The notes beneath the pieces are model-generated. The model did not search any database. It was not told the DNA's origin and saw only the letters and a list, made by a program, of their open reading frames with translations. 64,000 nt of DNA from Dryas octopetala (taxonomy: Eukaryota; Streptophyta; Magnoliopsida; Rosales; Rosaceae). The translations under genes were made by a program, and so were the position numbers. The stretch lies in the NCBI GenBank assembly GCA_963921425.1, contig OY992834.1, positions 13,766,164-13,830,163 on the forward strand, written 5' to 3'. Of the stretch, positions 47,661 to 59,164 are shown piece after piece; position 1 is the stretch's first letter; the number at the start of each line of letters is the position of its first letter.

Positions 47661-49478
47661 TCCTAAAGGGCATTAGTATTAAATAGGGATATATATGAAC
47701 CAATAATTTGCTATCATTGACGTGTCATACCCAATCCAAGAATGACATTGGTCAATGTAAATTATCGATTAAGCTCTAAATAGTGAGCTCTCTGATCTGG
47801 ATGTCAAAAAAAGTCTCTTCTCCATTGGATTACGTGTCACCCCCAATTCAATGTTGATAGGTGTCTAAAAATAGTAGATAGACAAATATGTAAACCAATT
47901 TGCTCTAATTAACGTATCATATCCAATCCAATAATGACATTTATTAATGAAAAATATTGATTTTATATGTCAGTCCCAATTCAAATTTGACAAGAGTTTA
48001 AAAATACTAAATAGGAAAATATGTGAAGTAATAACTTTCTCTAATTGAGGTATCACATCCAATCTGATTTTACGTGTCAGTCCCGATTCAAATTTAACAA
48101 GTGTCTAAAAAAATATTAAATAGGAAAATATGTGAACCAATAATTTGCTCCAATTGACGTGTCATATCCAATCTAAGAATGACATTTGTCAATGTAAATT
48201 ACTGAATTTACGTGTCAACCCCAATTCAAATTTGACATGTGTCTAAAAGTGACACATGGACAGATATTATATGGAACATCGATGTGCTATTGCCAATCAG
48301 CATACACCACATGTACAAGAAATCCTTGGCAATTATATATAATAATGTGCCAAGGAGGTCGATCTCATATGCACATTCCGAATTTTCGATCCTAAAATCA
48401 TTATGCCTTGCAGTTTATATTGCTTTGTAACCACTCTTGTTCTCTGGTTTTATATTCATAGTGGGATATGCATTTATTTAACCCTTATTGTCTATGAAAT
48501 ATTGTCTTTCAATTGTCAGTTAGATTTGATTGGATCAATGATTTACCAGACACAAAGTACAACCTCCTTGCCCAAGGACAAAGCTCAGCAGGCACATGAG
48601 GCATTGGAAGTTGCTTGAGCTTGATCTTACACCAAAGAGGCCTACTCTTACACTAAAGAGGCCTAAGGCTGAGGAATATGTACTAAATCCTCAACTTTTG
48701 GGTCTGCTCTTCTATATAAGTATTGTTGGTCTCTAGAATTCCATTTCCTCTTCACTAATGTTGACTTTTTCAAAACCTCTCAACATTTAAGGAAAATGAT
48801 TGTGTAGTGTGGTGAGGGTGGGTGGGGTAATGGTTAAGATTAGACTAGATCCAGGATTCAATTCCCTACGATATGACAAAAAAAAAAATTTGTACAGTGA
48901 ACAGTGAATATATCTAATGTATATATACACGTACCTTTTTGTTGCCATACTTGTATCATATAATCAGTATACTTTTCTTTAGCATTTAAATTTCATTTCA
49001 CATTTCATTCTATTGTATTTTGTGATTAGAAGCTAAAAAAATGGTGCCTAAGCAAGGCAAATCAATAGATTATGTCATTTCATATAATGCAAACCCAAAT
49101 ATTAAGATACACTAAAGAGCGCACAAAGGCCCATTGAGACACTCGATCTGATGAGCCACCACAATTTGTGTTTGGTTAACCCATGTTATGTCAAGCAACC
49201 ATAAAAACTTATACAAAGTTATTACACCATGCTTGCACATTAATTACGTGTCACTTTTTAATCATCGGTTATAAGGATTATTTATAACATAAATAAACCA
49301 AGATATACTTTGTGCATCTCCACATAAGTTATTAGGTAAAGTCCCATATTATTTATGTAGTGATGTAGTCTGAGTAGAAACACAAATTTAATCATACCAT
49401 AACCTTAAATCAGACAAAGAAACCAAATCATAACGGTTCTTATTGTTCAAGGGCATTAGTGCAATGTTTCCTAAAGGC
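47661..49478. repeat. Macro-repeat unit 4 of 4, without hAT
   Basis: It starts at the same GGGCATTAGTATTAAATA junction as unit 3. A ~70-base insert (47769-47830, 'AAGCTCTAAATAGTGAGCTC') interrupts the first minisatellite unit. The TATA-like box (near 48336), small ORF start (48403) and empty hAT site (about 49150) follow. It ends at 'TTTCCTAAAGG' where a SINE and a leader fragment begin. Confidence 0.9.
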
Positions 49479-49490
49479 TTATAGATTTTA

Positions 49491-49594
49491 TTTTATTTTA
49501 TTTTTTTTTTTTTTGAGTTGGGGGAGGGGGGATTGAACTTGAGTGTATTGTGAGTAATTTTACGGCTTTTTCAGCTGAATTACTCAACAACTGA
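49491..49594 (-). mobile_element. Short tRNA-derived SINE with 12-bp TSD
   Basis: On the minus strand it reads 'TGAGTAATTCAGCTGAAAAA' (A-box-like), 'AAGTTCAATCCCCCC' (B-box-like) and a poly-A tail. Perfect 12-mers TTATAGATTTTA flank it (49479-49490, 49595-49606), as expected for target-primed insertion. Confidence 0.85.
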
Positions 49595-49634
49595 TTATAG
49601 ATTTTAATCTTTAAATAAGATTAAATATTTAATA

Positions 49635-49762
49635 TTAAGTTTCGCACACGCATTTACTTTTGTGTTTAAGGTCAAAGCCCTCCAAGAAACTTGGCATGCA
49701 ACCTTAATACGAATAACGAGAAACATTTCTAATAAAAATTGCTACACCACAAACTACCATCA
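49635..49762 (+). pseudogene. GPRP leader fragment
   Basis: 'AAGTTTCGCACACGCATTT', 'CATGCAACCTTAA' and 'CACACCACAAACTACCATC'-type text repeat the start of the GPRP untranslated leader, then the sequence jumps to what lies upstream of the leader elsewhere ('AGATGAAAACACCCTTAAGA', as at 40418). It is a rearranged, non-coding fourth leader copy. Confidence 0.8.
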
Positions 49763-49896
49763 AGAGAGATGAAAACACCCTTAAGACAAGGGTCATGTGC
49801 CGAGCATATGATTACTTTTAATAGAAAAGTAGACAAAGTTGGATGGAAGCCCTATATTGACTAACGAAACATTATTAATAAGGGAGTGAATCGTAA

Positions 49897-50287
49897 ACTA
49901 TATATATTTTTGGACAAACAACCATTTTGATCATTATAGTTTGGTAGTTATTTAAATTGTTACAATCAAGAACTCATAGTTTCGAAATTGTTTCAATTAA
50001 GTCCAAAATTAGATTTTCATAATTCCGTCATGTTTTTATATGGTAAAATCGTTAAATGTTTGAATCAAAAGCCGATAGTAATAATCTTTTTATTCTTGGA
50101 CCATTATATCTTTATTTTAACAGTTCTATCATCTACAAACTTGATAAGAACATAATTTTAGACTTGATTAAAATAATTTTAAAACTATGAGAATTTAATT
50201 AAAACAATTAACAGAATGGGGATGAAATTGAAACAACCACCAAACTATAGGCACCAATATAGTCGTTTCTTCTTTATTTTTTGGGCA
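49897..50287. mobile_element. Foldback MITE with ~150-bp arms, in GPRP2 promoter
   Basis: The left arm ('CATTATAGTTTGGTAGTTAT', 'AACTCATAGTTTCGAAATTG') matches the reverse complement of the right arm ('CTATAGTTTGGTGGTTGTTT', 'CTCATAGTTTTAAAATTATT'). AATCGTAA flanks both ends (49889-49896, 50288-50295). It ends only about 30 bases before the CACGCG box of GPRP2 and so may affect its promoter. Confidence 0.82.
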
Positions 50288-50295
50288 AATCGTAA

Positions 50296-52499
50296 TTGCT
50301 CTTATTAAGTTTCGCACACGCGTTTGTTTGTGTGTTATGGTCGAAGCCTCCAAGGAACTGCGCATGCAACTTTAAGAGGGACAATGAGAAACATTTCCAA
50401 AATAAATTGCCACACCACAAACTACCATCCCAACACTCTGCAACATCAATTTGGTGATTTGCCCAAAAATAAAAAACAGCAACGTTGTGACTTGTGAGCG
50501 ATCTCTATATTCCTCGCTAGCTATTTTCTTCTTTTCTTTTATCAATAATTCTATTATTTGTTTTTGCAATCTTGATAATGTTTCATTGCTCTAAGAATTT
50601 TTCTTCTAGGTTTGTGGATCTATGAATTTGTTTGTCTTCTCTTTTATTTCTTAATTTGTTGTTGAATGCAGTGGATGTAATTGCTTCCTAACCGGTTTTC
50701 TTTTTAATTTTTCTCAAAAGTTCAAAACTATGCCATTTCATGACATGAGTTTCTCATTTTATTCGATGACAATGCCGCATTGGTCATGTATTGTGTGACA
50801 TTATGGATTACGAATCCTAGAAAAGGAATTCTCTTTCTGGGTTTGTGGATCTATGGAATTGCTTCCATCTTTCCCAAAACTAAGGTTTTTATAAACATGG
50901 GTTTCTTTTTTCATCGTGATCATTATCCATAATTTACTTGATATAAACTTTGCTAAGTTACGTCCTGATCTTTAAATTGTCCTTTGGCCAAATCCTTACC
51001 CAAAAAAAAAAAAAAACATAAGTGTAGCAAAATTGGAGGAATTTTTTATCTTATGGTGTATCATGGGGAAATTGGATGCATTGTTATTTGTGTATTCCTT
51101 AGGTAATACTTGGAAAAAGTTATGTCGGGGGGGGCGCGCGGGTTGTAAATTCTGTCATCTTAGCTATAAGATAAAGATTGGAATGTATTTTTTTAAATCC
51201 TCTCATTATTAGATGTAAATGTCCAAAAGTATGGACTCTTAGCATCTCCAGTCCTTTCCCTATATTTTTCTCCAATTTAAGGATAAGTTAGGGAAAAAAG
51301 TTAGATTTAGGGAAGATCTCTCCAATGCTAAAGTTGAAATTTTCCTGTATCTTTTTTTATTTTTTTTTATTTTTTTTATTTTTTTTTTTTTATGTTTGGG
51401 TTTCTAGTCTAAAATCTGACTATTGGAGGTTTGAGGAGAGTTTGCGGACCCCCATCTATTTAACTTGATTTGGGGAATATTTTAGAGAAATTTCAAATTC
51501 GAGGAGATTTTAGAGAATGGTTGGAGCTGTGTTTTATATCATTTTCTCATAAATTTAAATTTGGGGATAGGTTTAGGGAAGGACCAAAGATGCTCTTCGG
51601 GATGGATCATAGAGGCGTGCTAGCCCCAAAGGAGTGTGTTCATTTTATCGAACTTTCTGAAAATTTCAAAACTGAGGAGAATGTTTTGAATGTTTTAGAA
51701 GTGTATATGTACCCTGTACCCTGTGGACATGTTTGAAAATTGAAACAATATATATATAGGTTCATCTTTGCCTTCATCTCATACATACGGGCCTGAACAT
51801 ATGAATTCCCATCTTACATGCACCCCTTTCATTTTATGTCGTATCGTATCTCCTATATCTTTTCATTTTGCTTCATCCCATGTTAGTCTTGACTGATCTC
51901 TTACATCTTTTACCTTCTTTTCTAAATAGACTTCCTTTGGTTATGGGTGCTTCTAGTGGTCCATGTTTTATGTCTGTACTAGCTAAATCTAGTTTCTCTT
52001 ATCTTATCATAATAGGTGTTAGTCCCAATACTTCTCTAATACATTGGTTTTTTATTCTGTCTTTTCTAGTTACTCCTTTCATCCATCTTTGCATTCTCAT
52101 CTCCACTACATGGATGTGTGCTGCTCTTACATTTGATATATTTGAAGAGTTGAATTGCTGATATTCACCCCCAGTTATATAACTAGCTTGTGCACAAATG
52201 TTGGTCCCAAGATGATCTCTTTGAATTCAAAGTTTAGCAGAATAATTGTTGCTATTCACTATAACCTATGAAGTAGAAACTATTTTGATAAAAGGACTTC
52301 TGTTTAACAAGGAAATGATCATGGTTTCCCAGATTTAAGAATCTTTCCAGACATATCTTGTACATTTTGTGAACACTTCTCAGGTTGCTTTGTGGCCAAT
52401 GACTGTGTTTGTTTCGATCTGATTACTTTGGGTTTTGTTTTCCCTAGTGATTTTGTGAATGTTATTTTTGCGTAGGCAATAGTTTCAAATTGAAGTAAG
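50296..52499 (+). promoter_or_regulatory. GPRP2 promoter, untranslated leader exon and leader intron
   Basis: CACGCGTTTGTTTGTGTG at 50317 matches the GPRP1 promoter arrangement. The leader (about 50340-50520: 'CATGCAACTTTAAGAGGGAC', 'AACTACCATCCCAACACTCT') is followed by a ~1.9-kb intron that ends TTTGCGTAG at 52476, 24 bases before the start codon. The intron includes an unusual G/C run (51126-51141, GGGGGGGGCGCGCGGG). Exact transcription start and leader donor are not fixed. Confidence 0.6.
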
Positions 52500-53934
52500 A
52501 TGGACAACAAAGATGACACTAATGAAAAAGGGCTATATTCAAATCTGGCTGGTTTTGCTGCTGGACACTTCCCACGGCCTGGATCACACCAAGGAGGACA
52601 TGGATATCCTCCACATTCACATCCATCCCATGCACCACATGGGTATCCTCCCCCAGGCGGGTACCCTCCTCCAGGTGGGTACCCTCCTGCAGCAGGGTAC
52701 CCTCCTCATGCAGGTGGGTATCCACCAACTGCCTATCCTGCCACTGGTGGATATCCACCAGCCGGTTATCCAGGTCCATCAGCTCCACATCATTCAGGTA
52801 ATCAAATCAATGTCACTTAGTTGTCTTATATTATATAAATTGTAATATGTGAGTAGAGTCCTTCCATTGGTTCTGTTGTTACAGATAGCTTAGAAGGTCC
52901 AGAGGATGGTGTTTCCTCCAATTCTTTGTTTTATTTTCCTCCTAATAAGGAAATTGACTGCCAGAACATTGCCTATTAGGGTTGTCCAAGAACCAAACTG
53001 AACTAGCAATCCAAACCAATCAAAGTTTTGTGGTTTGAAGCTAAATTTGGTTTTAGAAAAAGACTTTTAAACAGAAGTACTGAACCAAACCAATGCTGAT
53101 GACCATTCAATATGAAAATAGGTAGAACCGTAGAAGGCTGTTGGGAGTGTTACATATGCAATTCCACTATCACAAGCATCAATGTTTCAGAATGTTATTC
53201 TTAGGCATCACTATATAGAAAGTCATTTAGTGCAAGTAGTATTCCCGTTCTCTTGTTGTATTGCCATATTTTGCATATTATACGAGAAAGACCATTGAAC
53301 ATGGCCTTCCAAATGTCTATGATATTACACCTCTCTATTAGATGCTGAAATCGATCAGGAAGAACCAAAAGACTGTTAGGGTTTGTTTGGCACTGCTTTT
53401 AGAAGTGCTAAAAGTGCTTTCAAATTAATAAAAGTTTTTTTTGTAGCGTTTGACAGAAATAGTTAAACGTGTTTTCTAGATTATAGAGGTACTTTTTATT
53501 GTATATATTTTTTAGAAGTATATGTCTAAGTGCTTTTACAGGAATATTGATAAGAAATTATATGTGTTTATAACAAAAGTACGAATGAGCAAAAGCATTT
53601 CCTAAAGAAACAATGCCAAACGGCCCTCGTTAGTAGACTAATAATTTTTTCTTTCTACTTTTGCTGACTAAAAAACATTACAGGGCATGGAGGGCATGGA
53701 TCTGGGGGATCTGGTATGGGAATGCTAGCTGGGGGTGCTGCTGCTGCTGCTGCTGCCGCAGCTGCTGGTTACGGGGTTCACCAGCTTGTCCATGGGAGTC
53801 ACCATGGTGGCCATGGCTATGGAGGTCCCCATGGCTTTGGTCATGGGATGTTCAAGCAAGGAAAGTTTAAGCATGGGAAATTTGGCAAGCATAAGAAGCA
53901 TGGCAAACATGGCAAGTTCAAGAAGTGGAAGTGA
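52500..53934 (+). CDS. Glycine/proline-rich protein 2 (XYPPX-repeat, GPRP family)
   Basis: Two exons, 52500-52797 and 53684-53934, give 182 residues. It starts MDNKDDTNEKGLYSNLAG, has GYPPPGGYPP-type repeats with extra His (HSHPSHAPHGYPP), an Ala-rich hydrophobic segment with ten Ala in a row (GMLAGG then A10), and a basic tail of HGKFGKHKKHGK units ending GKFKKWK. It differs from GPRP1 mainly in more His in the N-terminal repeats, a longer Ala run and fewer GYGYGG units. The intron holds a MITE (53380-53628). The ends of both proteins are conserved while the repeats differ in number, as expected for slippage-prone repeats. Confidence 0.92.
53380..53628. mobile_element. MITE in GPRP2 intron
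   Basis: The left end GGTTTGTTTGGCACTG matches the reverse complement of the right end (GAGGGCCGTTTGGCATTG), with sub-terminal AAAGTGCTTT / AAAGCATTT arms. GTTAG flanks both sides (53375-53379, 53629-53633). The GPRP1 intron has no such insert. Confidence 0.7.
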
Positions 53935-56076
53935 TGCACTGGATCTAGACAAACATAATTGTGGGTTCAATATCCATATTTCTCTATTGACAATGTCATA
54001 CTGCAATCGGATTCCTAACAATTACTTCAGCCAGGCTCTTTTGGATTTTCTTTTTCTTTTCTGAAAAGCTGCTATTATATATATGTCATTTCTGGCTTTC
54101 TGCTCTTTGTGTTCCTGCGATGCAAAATATATTGCTATTCTATAACCAATATGTTACCATTATCTTATTCTATAAATAAGATTTTATTTTTGAGCCATTA
54201 GCTTGGCTATTAATGATCACGATGTATTGAAATGTATTTCACCTTTTGTGCATTTCAATAATTCATACTAATTTGAGAGCTGAGAAACCACCCTTTATTT
54301 TAAGGAATTTCAACAATAATTAATAATTAAGTTCCTTAATTAATTACATGATATCTGCAACCAACAGCTAAATTTGTTTTTTGAAAGAAAAAAAATGATA
54401 TCTACAAGCAATAGTCTTTTTTTCTTTTTCTTTTACCCTTTGAATTTTCTCTTTCATTCAACAAATAATCAATCTCAATAAATTAGTTTATATTTATAAT
54501 CATTATATGCATATCATCATGTTGTTGTTTTAATTTTGCATATCCATAACAACGGAAAATCATAATCTGCCATGACCACGATAGAGATTAATTGTTGAAG
54601 GTAATGAATATATGTCTCTGGTTGTGTAAATTTAGATAATGGTTAATGAAAATTTGAAAGGCCAAAGAGATGCAAAATCTTTATGGGTATAGAGCCTCAA
54701 TCTATATAAGAACCAATAATAACTTGAAACTAAAATGGGGATATAATATAGCTAATTAAAATGAGGGGTTTCCATTTTGATTTTATTACTTTGTAGTGGT
54801 TGTGTTCAATATATACTATGTGTTGAGGGGGAAGAAGTAATAGCTGCTAGCACAACCCACCTCCTCCTCCGCCGCAGCCGCCTCTTACTGCGGCCCAACA
54901 CGACCCAATATCACCAGCACCTGAAGCATTACCAGCTAGCTAGCAGTGGAGGTGGAGGTGGTAGTGATGATTGCTTTGAACTTTGGTATTCTTTAAGAAA
55001 ATTTCATAATAGACGTTGCTGCATACATGCATAAACCCTTTCGGAGAGTCAAAAAGTATTGCACATTTGCACTAAAAAATTATTTGACTCATTTCTTTTT
55101 TATTGTGATGGATATGACATGATTGGATTATTGACCAAAAAAGAAAAAAACATATATGATTGGATTTAGTGATATCTTATGAGTTATGATCGGTGTAGTA
55201 ATGAACTATTGCATAGTCCAATAGGACCGTCTTATGTTTGGAGGAAAAATGCGTGTTTTTTGAGAAGAGGTAGTTCTTATTGTGGGTTGTTCTTAATTTG
55301 GCCCATTTCTCAGATCGATGGTTTTGGTCAAGTGAAACTAAAATTCTTAATTAGTCCAATTCCTTGATAATAAGTTTTTAACCCACGATACACATTCCTT
55401 GTGCTAATCTTATATACCAAATGGGCTCGTTTGGACTGAATTACCCAACTTTTAGAGTGGACTACCTAGGACTATCACTCCAAAAATTTCATATGGTATC
55501 ACTAATTTACTAAAAAATGAAGAGAATGATTTTAAGGGTAAATTATATTTTTTGCCCTTGTATTTTGGCTCGAAAACACATTTAATTTTTGTGGTTTCAA
55601 TTTTCCTAATTTGGTCATTATGTTTTATGTTTTTTTGTAATTTTAAGACATTATGTACCAAACATTATAATTTTTCTTAAATTGAAACTAATAATTTGTT
55701 TAAACTCGCAAGTTTTATTCAAGAATGACCGAAAATCATGTATGTAGCCTTGAATTTGAATTTCAAATAAAAATTGAAAGAAATCTCAAACTTAAGGGTC
55801 AAATCATAAAATTTTTGTAAGCCTCAACTTCTTTAGCAAATAAATACGAAAATAAAAATTGAAATTAGTTTTAGAAAGCCCATAAGATGGTCTTTCAATC
55901 CTCCAACAAAATTTTTCTTGAAAACATATATAATTTATTCCCAAATTAAAGATTTGAGTTTTGTTAAAATTATCCTAAGATTGCAAACAACATAAAACAT
56001 AAGAACCCGAAAAACTTAAAACCACGAGAACCAAAACATAGGAACAAAAAAAGTAGTTTCCCCATTATAATTTCAA
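53935..56076. other. GPRP2 3' flank, gene-poor
   Basis: About 150 bases of 3' UTR similar to that of GPRP1 come first. A GC-richer patch at 54825-54970 contains 'CTCCTCCTCCGCCGCAGCCG' and 'GGAGGTGGAGGTGG' and is open in one plus frame (54777-55034, 85 residues, with GGGGG), but it shows no family motif. The rest is A/T-rich with nothing recognised. Confidence 0.45.
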
Positions 56077-56493
56077 GAGATAATTAGGCTTGGGTCCTTT
56101 AGAAAAATAGATTTTAGATGGAGACCGGGGGTGTTTTAAAATTTATAAAAAGAAAAAATCCTTTTAATTCATAATAAAGTCTTTTAATTTATAAGAAATT
56201 TTTTTTAATTCATAATAAAGTCTTTTTAATCTATAATAAAATCCTTTTAATTCATAATAAAATCCTTCCTCGATTTGAAGAGTATTTCCTCTTCTAGGGT
56301 GTAGAGTGAGTTTTGTAGAGACTGCATGTTAAGTTTAACTCTGAGATTTTGGGCGAAATCCAAAATTTCGGAGTTAAAACCTAACATAAAGCCGTCAAAG
56401 AAGAAAAATAAAAGGACTTGATTAAAAACCCTAAATTACTACTGGTCTTAGTCTAAGAAAGACTCATAAAATGGACTAAACTCTAAGTCTCCC
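56077..56493 (+). mobile_element. MULE-type MITE, family A copy 3
   Basis: It starts GAGATAATTAGGCTTGGG and ends CTCTAAGTCTCCC, exactly as copy 1 (1582-1967), with the same 'AAAACCCTAAAT' and 'TAGTCTAAGAAAGACT' interior. Flanking 9-mers TAATTTCAA and TAATTTAAT agree at 7 of 9 positions. Confidence 0.88.
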
Positions 56494-57008
56494 TAATTTA
56501 ATTACCACCTTTCCAAACTTCATAGTGAAAATATAAATGGAGGAACAATTTGTAAAAGAGGTGAAGCATTTAAAGAAGCAAACAAGATACAATAATAAAC
56601 TTTTGCAAATGGTGAAGTTATGCGTTGGTTAATTCTATGACATGTATAGAATATACAGAAGGATATTTGGATCCATTTCTAACTAATATGAACACTACGA
56701 AGCATATCTATCTTCTATTAAGCTATTATAAGTTATATACTAGGCCTGCCAAAGTCTTGGTTGTTGGATCACCTATGCAAATCTTATTCCTAATACACAA
56801 TCACAAATAGAAAAATATTTAAAAAAAGTTTTTCTAAACCTATAAAATGAAAAACAACTCATGTAGCTAGCTAGTCAAAGTCAATAATCAACTATAGTAA
56901 AATAAAACCCACTGATCACCTACTGTGCAACATGTTTCTCATGATTTTTGGTCCCTTGCTATGTTGTTGTTGTTGCTGGTTTGTATATGCTTGACAAAAA
57001 AAAAAAAA
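56494..57008. other. A/T-rich spacer
   Basis: No gene or repeat end was recognised. A poly-A run (56996-57008) is the target of the next element. Confidence 0.5.
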
Positions 57009-57652
57009 CATAAATTTTATTTAGACATATAACTATATATTCCATTTCAACGGGGTCCATGAACTTTAAAATATTTCATATACATCCGATTTATTATCTA
57101 AATTAAAAAATGGACTTCTGTCCATCGATTTGTTGAGAGATCAGTTAAATGTTAGCTTGGTTTTTGCTGACAATGATTAATTGGTGACGTGGCGCCAACT
57201 CAGCATACATTTCCCGCCAAATGAGAAACACATGTCCACCTGACACGGGCCCACACACCCATCACATCTTTCCTGTTCGTCGAACGCTCTTCTGACCATT
57301 TAGTCTCCCAAAAACATCACGTTTTCCCCCAAATTTGAATATAAATCTCTCACTTGTGTTCGACGAGCGAGAAATAGATGATGAGTTTGTGGGCTCGTGT
57401 AAGGGGTTAGGTGGACAAGTGTCACCGTGTCGCTCATTTGGCGGGAAAAATTTACTGAGATGGTGCCACGTCGCCAAGTAATCCCGGTCAGCAAAAGTCA
57501 AGCTGACATTTAACTGATCTTTCAACGAATTAATGGACGGAAGTCCATTTTTCAATTTAGATAGTAGATCGGATGTATATTTGAAATATTTTAAAGTACG
57601 TGCACTCCGTTGAAATGACATATATAGTTATGTGTCTAAATTGAATTTATGC
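57009..57652. mobile_element. Large foldback element, ~250-bp arms, in an A-run
   Basis: The left arm (57009-57262) and right arm (57385-57652) are inverted copies, including 'AACTATATAT', 'CATTTAACTGATC' / 'GATCAGTTAAATG', 'TTTCCCGCCAAATGAG' / 'CTCATTTGGCGGGAAA' and 'GTCCACCT' / 'AGGTGGAC'. Runs of A flank both ends, so a poly-A target duplication is likely. A minus-strand 119-residue open frame (57621-57262) lies mostly in the right arm and is not a credible gene. Confidence 0.87.
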
Positions 57653-57680
57653 AAAAAAAAAAAAAGTTTAATTTATATAT

Positions 57681-58075
57681 AGGATTAATACCATTTTGCT
57701 CCCCAGACTATTACACTTGTATCAGTTTGCTCCCTAGACTTCTAATTTGGAAAATTAAGGACTCTGATTTTTTCAATTTTGCCAATTGAGGTTCTTTTGT
57801 CAATTTACACATTTTTTATCCAAATCTTTGAGGGCAAAATGGTCCCTTCCAATTAGATCTTATCATTTTTTCCTCATGCATCATTTTTCCTCTTTTATTT
57901 CTTGCTAAATTTTGCTTGATCATCTCGACATTTTAGATGAAAAATGTATAAATTGATGGAATAACCTTAATTGGCAAAATTGAAAAAGTCAGGGTTCTTA
58001 ATTTTTCAAATTAGAAGTCTGTGGAGCAAACTGATACATGTGTAATAGTCTGGGGAGCAAAATGACATTAATCCC
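57681..58075. mobile_element. Foldback MITE with 9-bp TSD
   Basis: The ends AGGATTAAT and ATTAATCCC begin arms of about 140 bp ('TTTTGCTCCCCAGACTATTA' on the left, its reverse complement on the right). TTTATATAT flanks both sides (57672-57680, 58076-58084), a 9-bp duplication typical of Mutator-like elements. It lies only about 30 bases from the preceding foldback element. Confidence 0.9.
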
Positions 58076-58084
58076 TTTATATAT

Positions 58085-59160
58085 TCATATATTGTTTCAT
58101 TTTCCTTATTTTTTATTATATTTATGCACAACAATATAAAGGGAAATTGTACAACTTTTTGGTTTGCATGTTCCTGGGACTTGAGTGGTTCAAATGAGGG
58201 TCCACATGCTCCTGCTCTCACATGCAGTGAAGTTGTCCCTATGTGCATATCCTTTTTAATTTATTAATTGTACTTGTTTTGTTTGACTACTGGTGGGATT
58301 TGGTTCTATTCATTCAACTATTAGTGACAGTGGCCCTTTGCAGGTTCAGCATTAATCTCTACCTACTAATTTTTGTCTAATAAGTATCCATTTTTCACAC
58401 TAAAATTAGAATAAAATAGAATGGAAAGATTGGATTTTACTAATTTTCTACAAGCACTATTGCTATATAATTACATTTTTTCCGCAATAGTAATTGTACA
58501 AGAAGATGGGTTGGATTTTTTTTATTAATTAAAAAAAATCATGAGTTGGTATTTTTTGGTTACAAGGCAAGCTAAAAAAAGAAATGAGATTCGAATTTTA
58601 AGCGTTCTTAAATATATAAGTAGATGCTCTCAACCACTAAATCTACAAAAACTCATAATTTCATTGTCAAAATAGATAGATAGGTTGATCGAGCCAATGG
58701 CCGACAATGCTTGATGGCTTCATGTTGACATATAAAAATTTGTATGTCTAATCATATATATTCATTTTTCAAAAAAAAAAAATTCATATATATTCATATA
58801 TAATTCAAACAAAAAAAAAAATACAAATTTCTAGATTAGTATTATTCTAAAATCTCAAAATTTGAAACAATATAAATGCACTCTAAAATTGCATAATTTT
58901 TTCATGAAGTTAATTAATTTTAGAATGCAAACAAAAATGTCTATATTTTTCATTATTAAATAGGCTTTTCAGTAACAAAAAAAACTAAAAAGAATATAGG
59001 TGAAGATAATTGAAAATTTAATATTATTGTGAGATTTAAATGATGGTACACTGTTACTTCAGTCTAAATGTCCGTCATTTTTAGGAGTAAAATTGTCACT
59101 TCACTCATCATTAAAAACAATTATAAAAAATTATAAAACTAAACTGTAAAAATATAAAAA
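58085..59160. other. A/T-rich spacer
   Basis: No gene, RNA or clear transposon end was recognised. It includes short A-runs and a (T/A)-rich stretch. Confidence 0.5.
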
Positions 59161-59164
59161 TAAA

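Noticed and set aside
37960-48260. CRISPR-like array or centromeric satellite
   Set aside because: The repeats are 100-135 bp, diverged, without unique spacers of fixed length, and occur in short blocks within macro-repeats in a eukaryotic genome; a local minisatellite explains them.
57262-57621. 119-residue minus-strand ORF
   Set aside because: It lies mostly in the arm of a foldback element and has no domain signature; its mirror sequence in the other arm is not conserved as protein.
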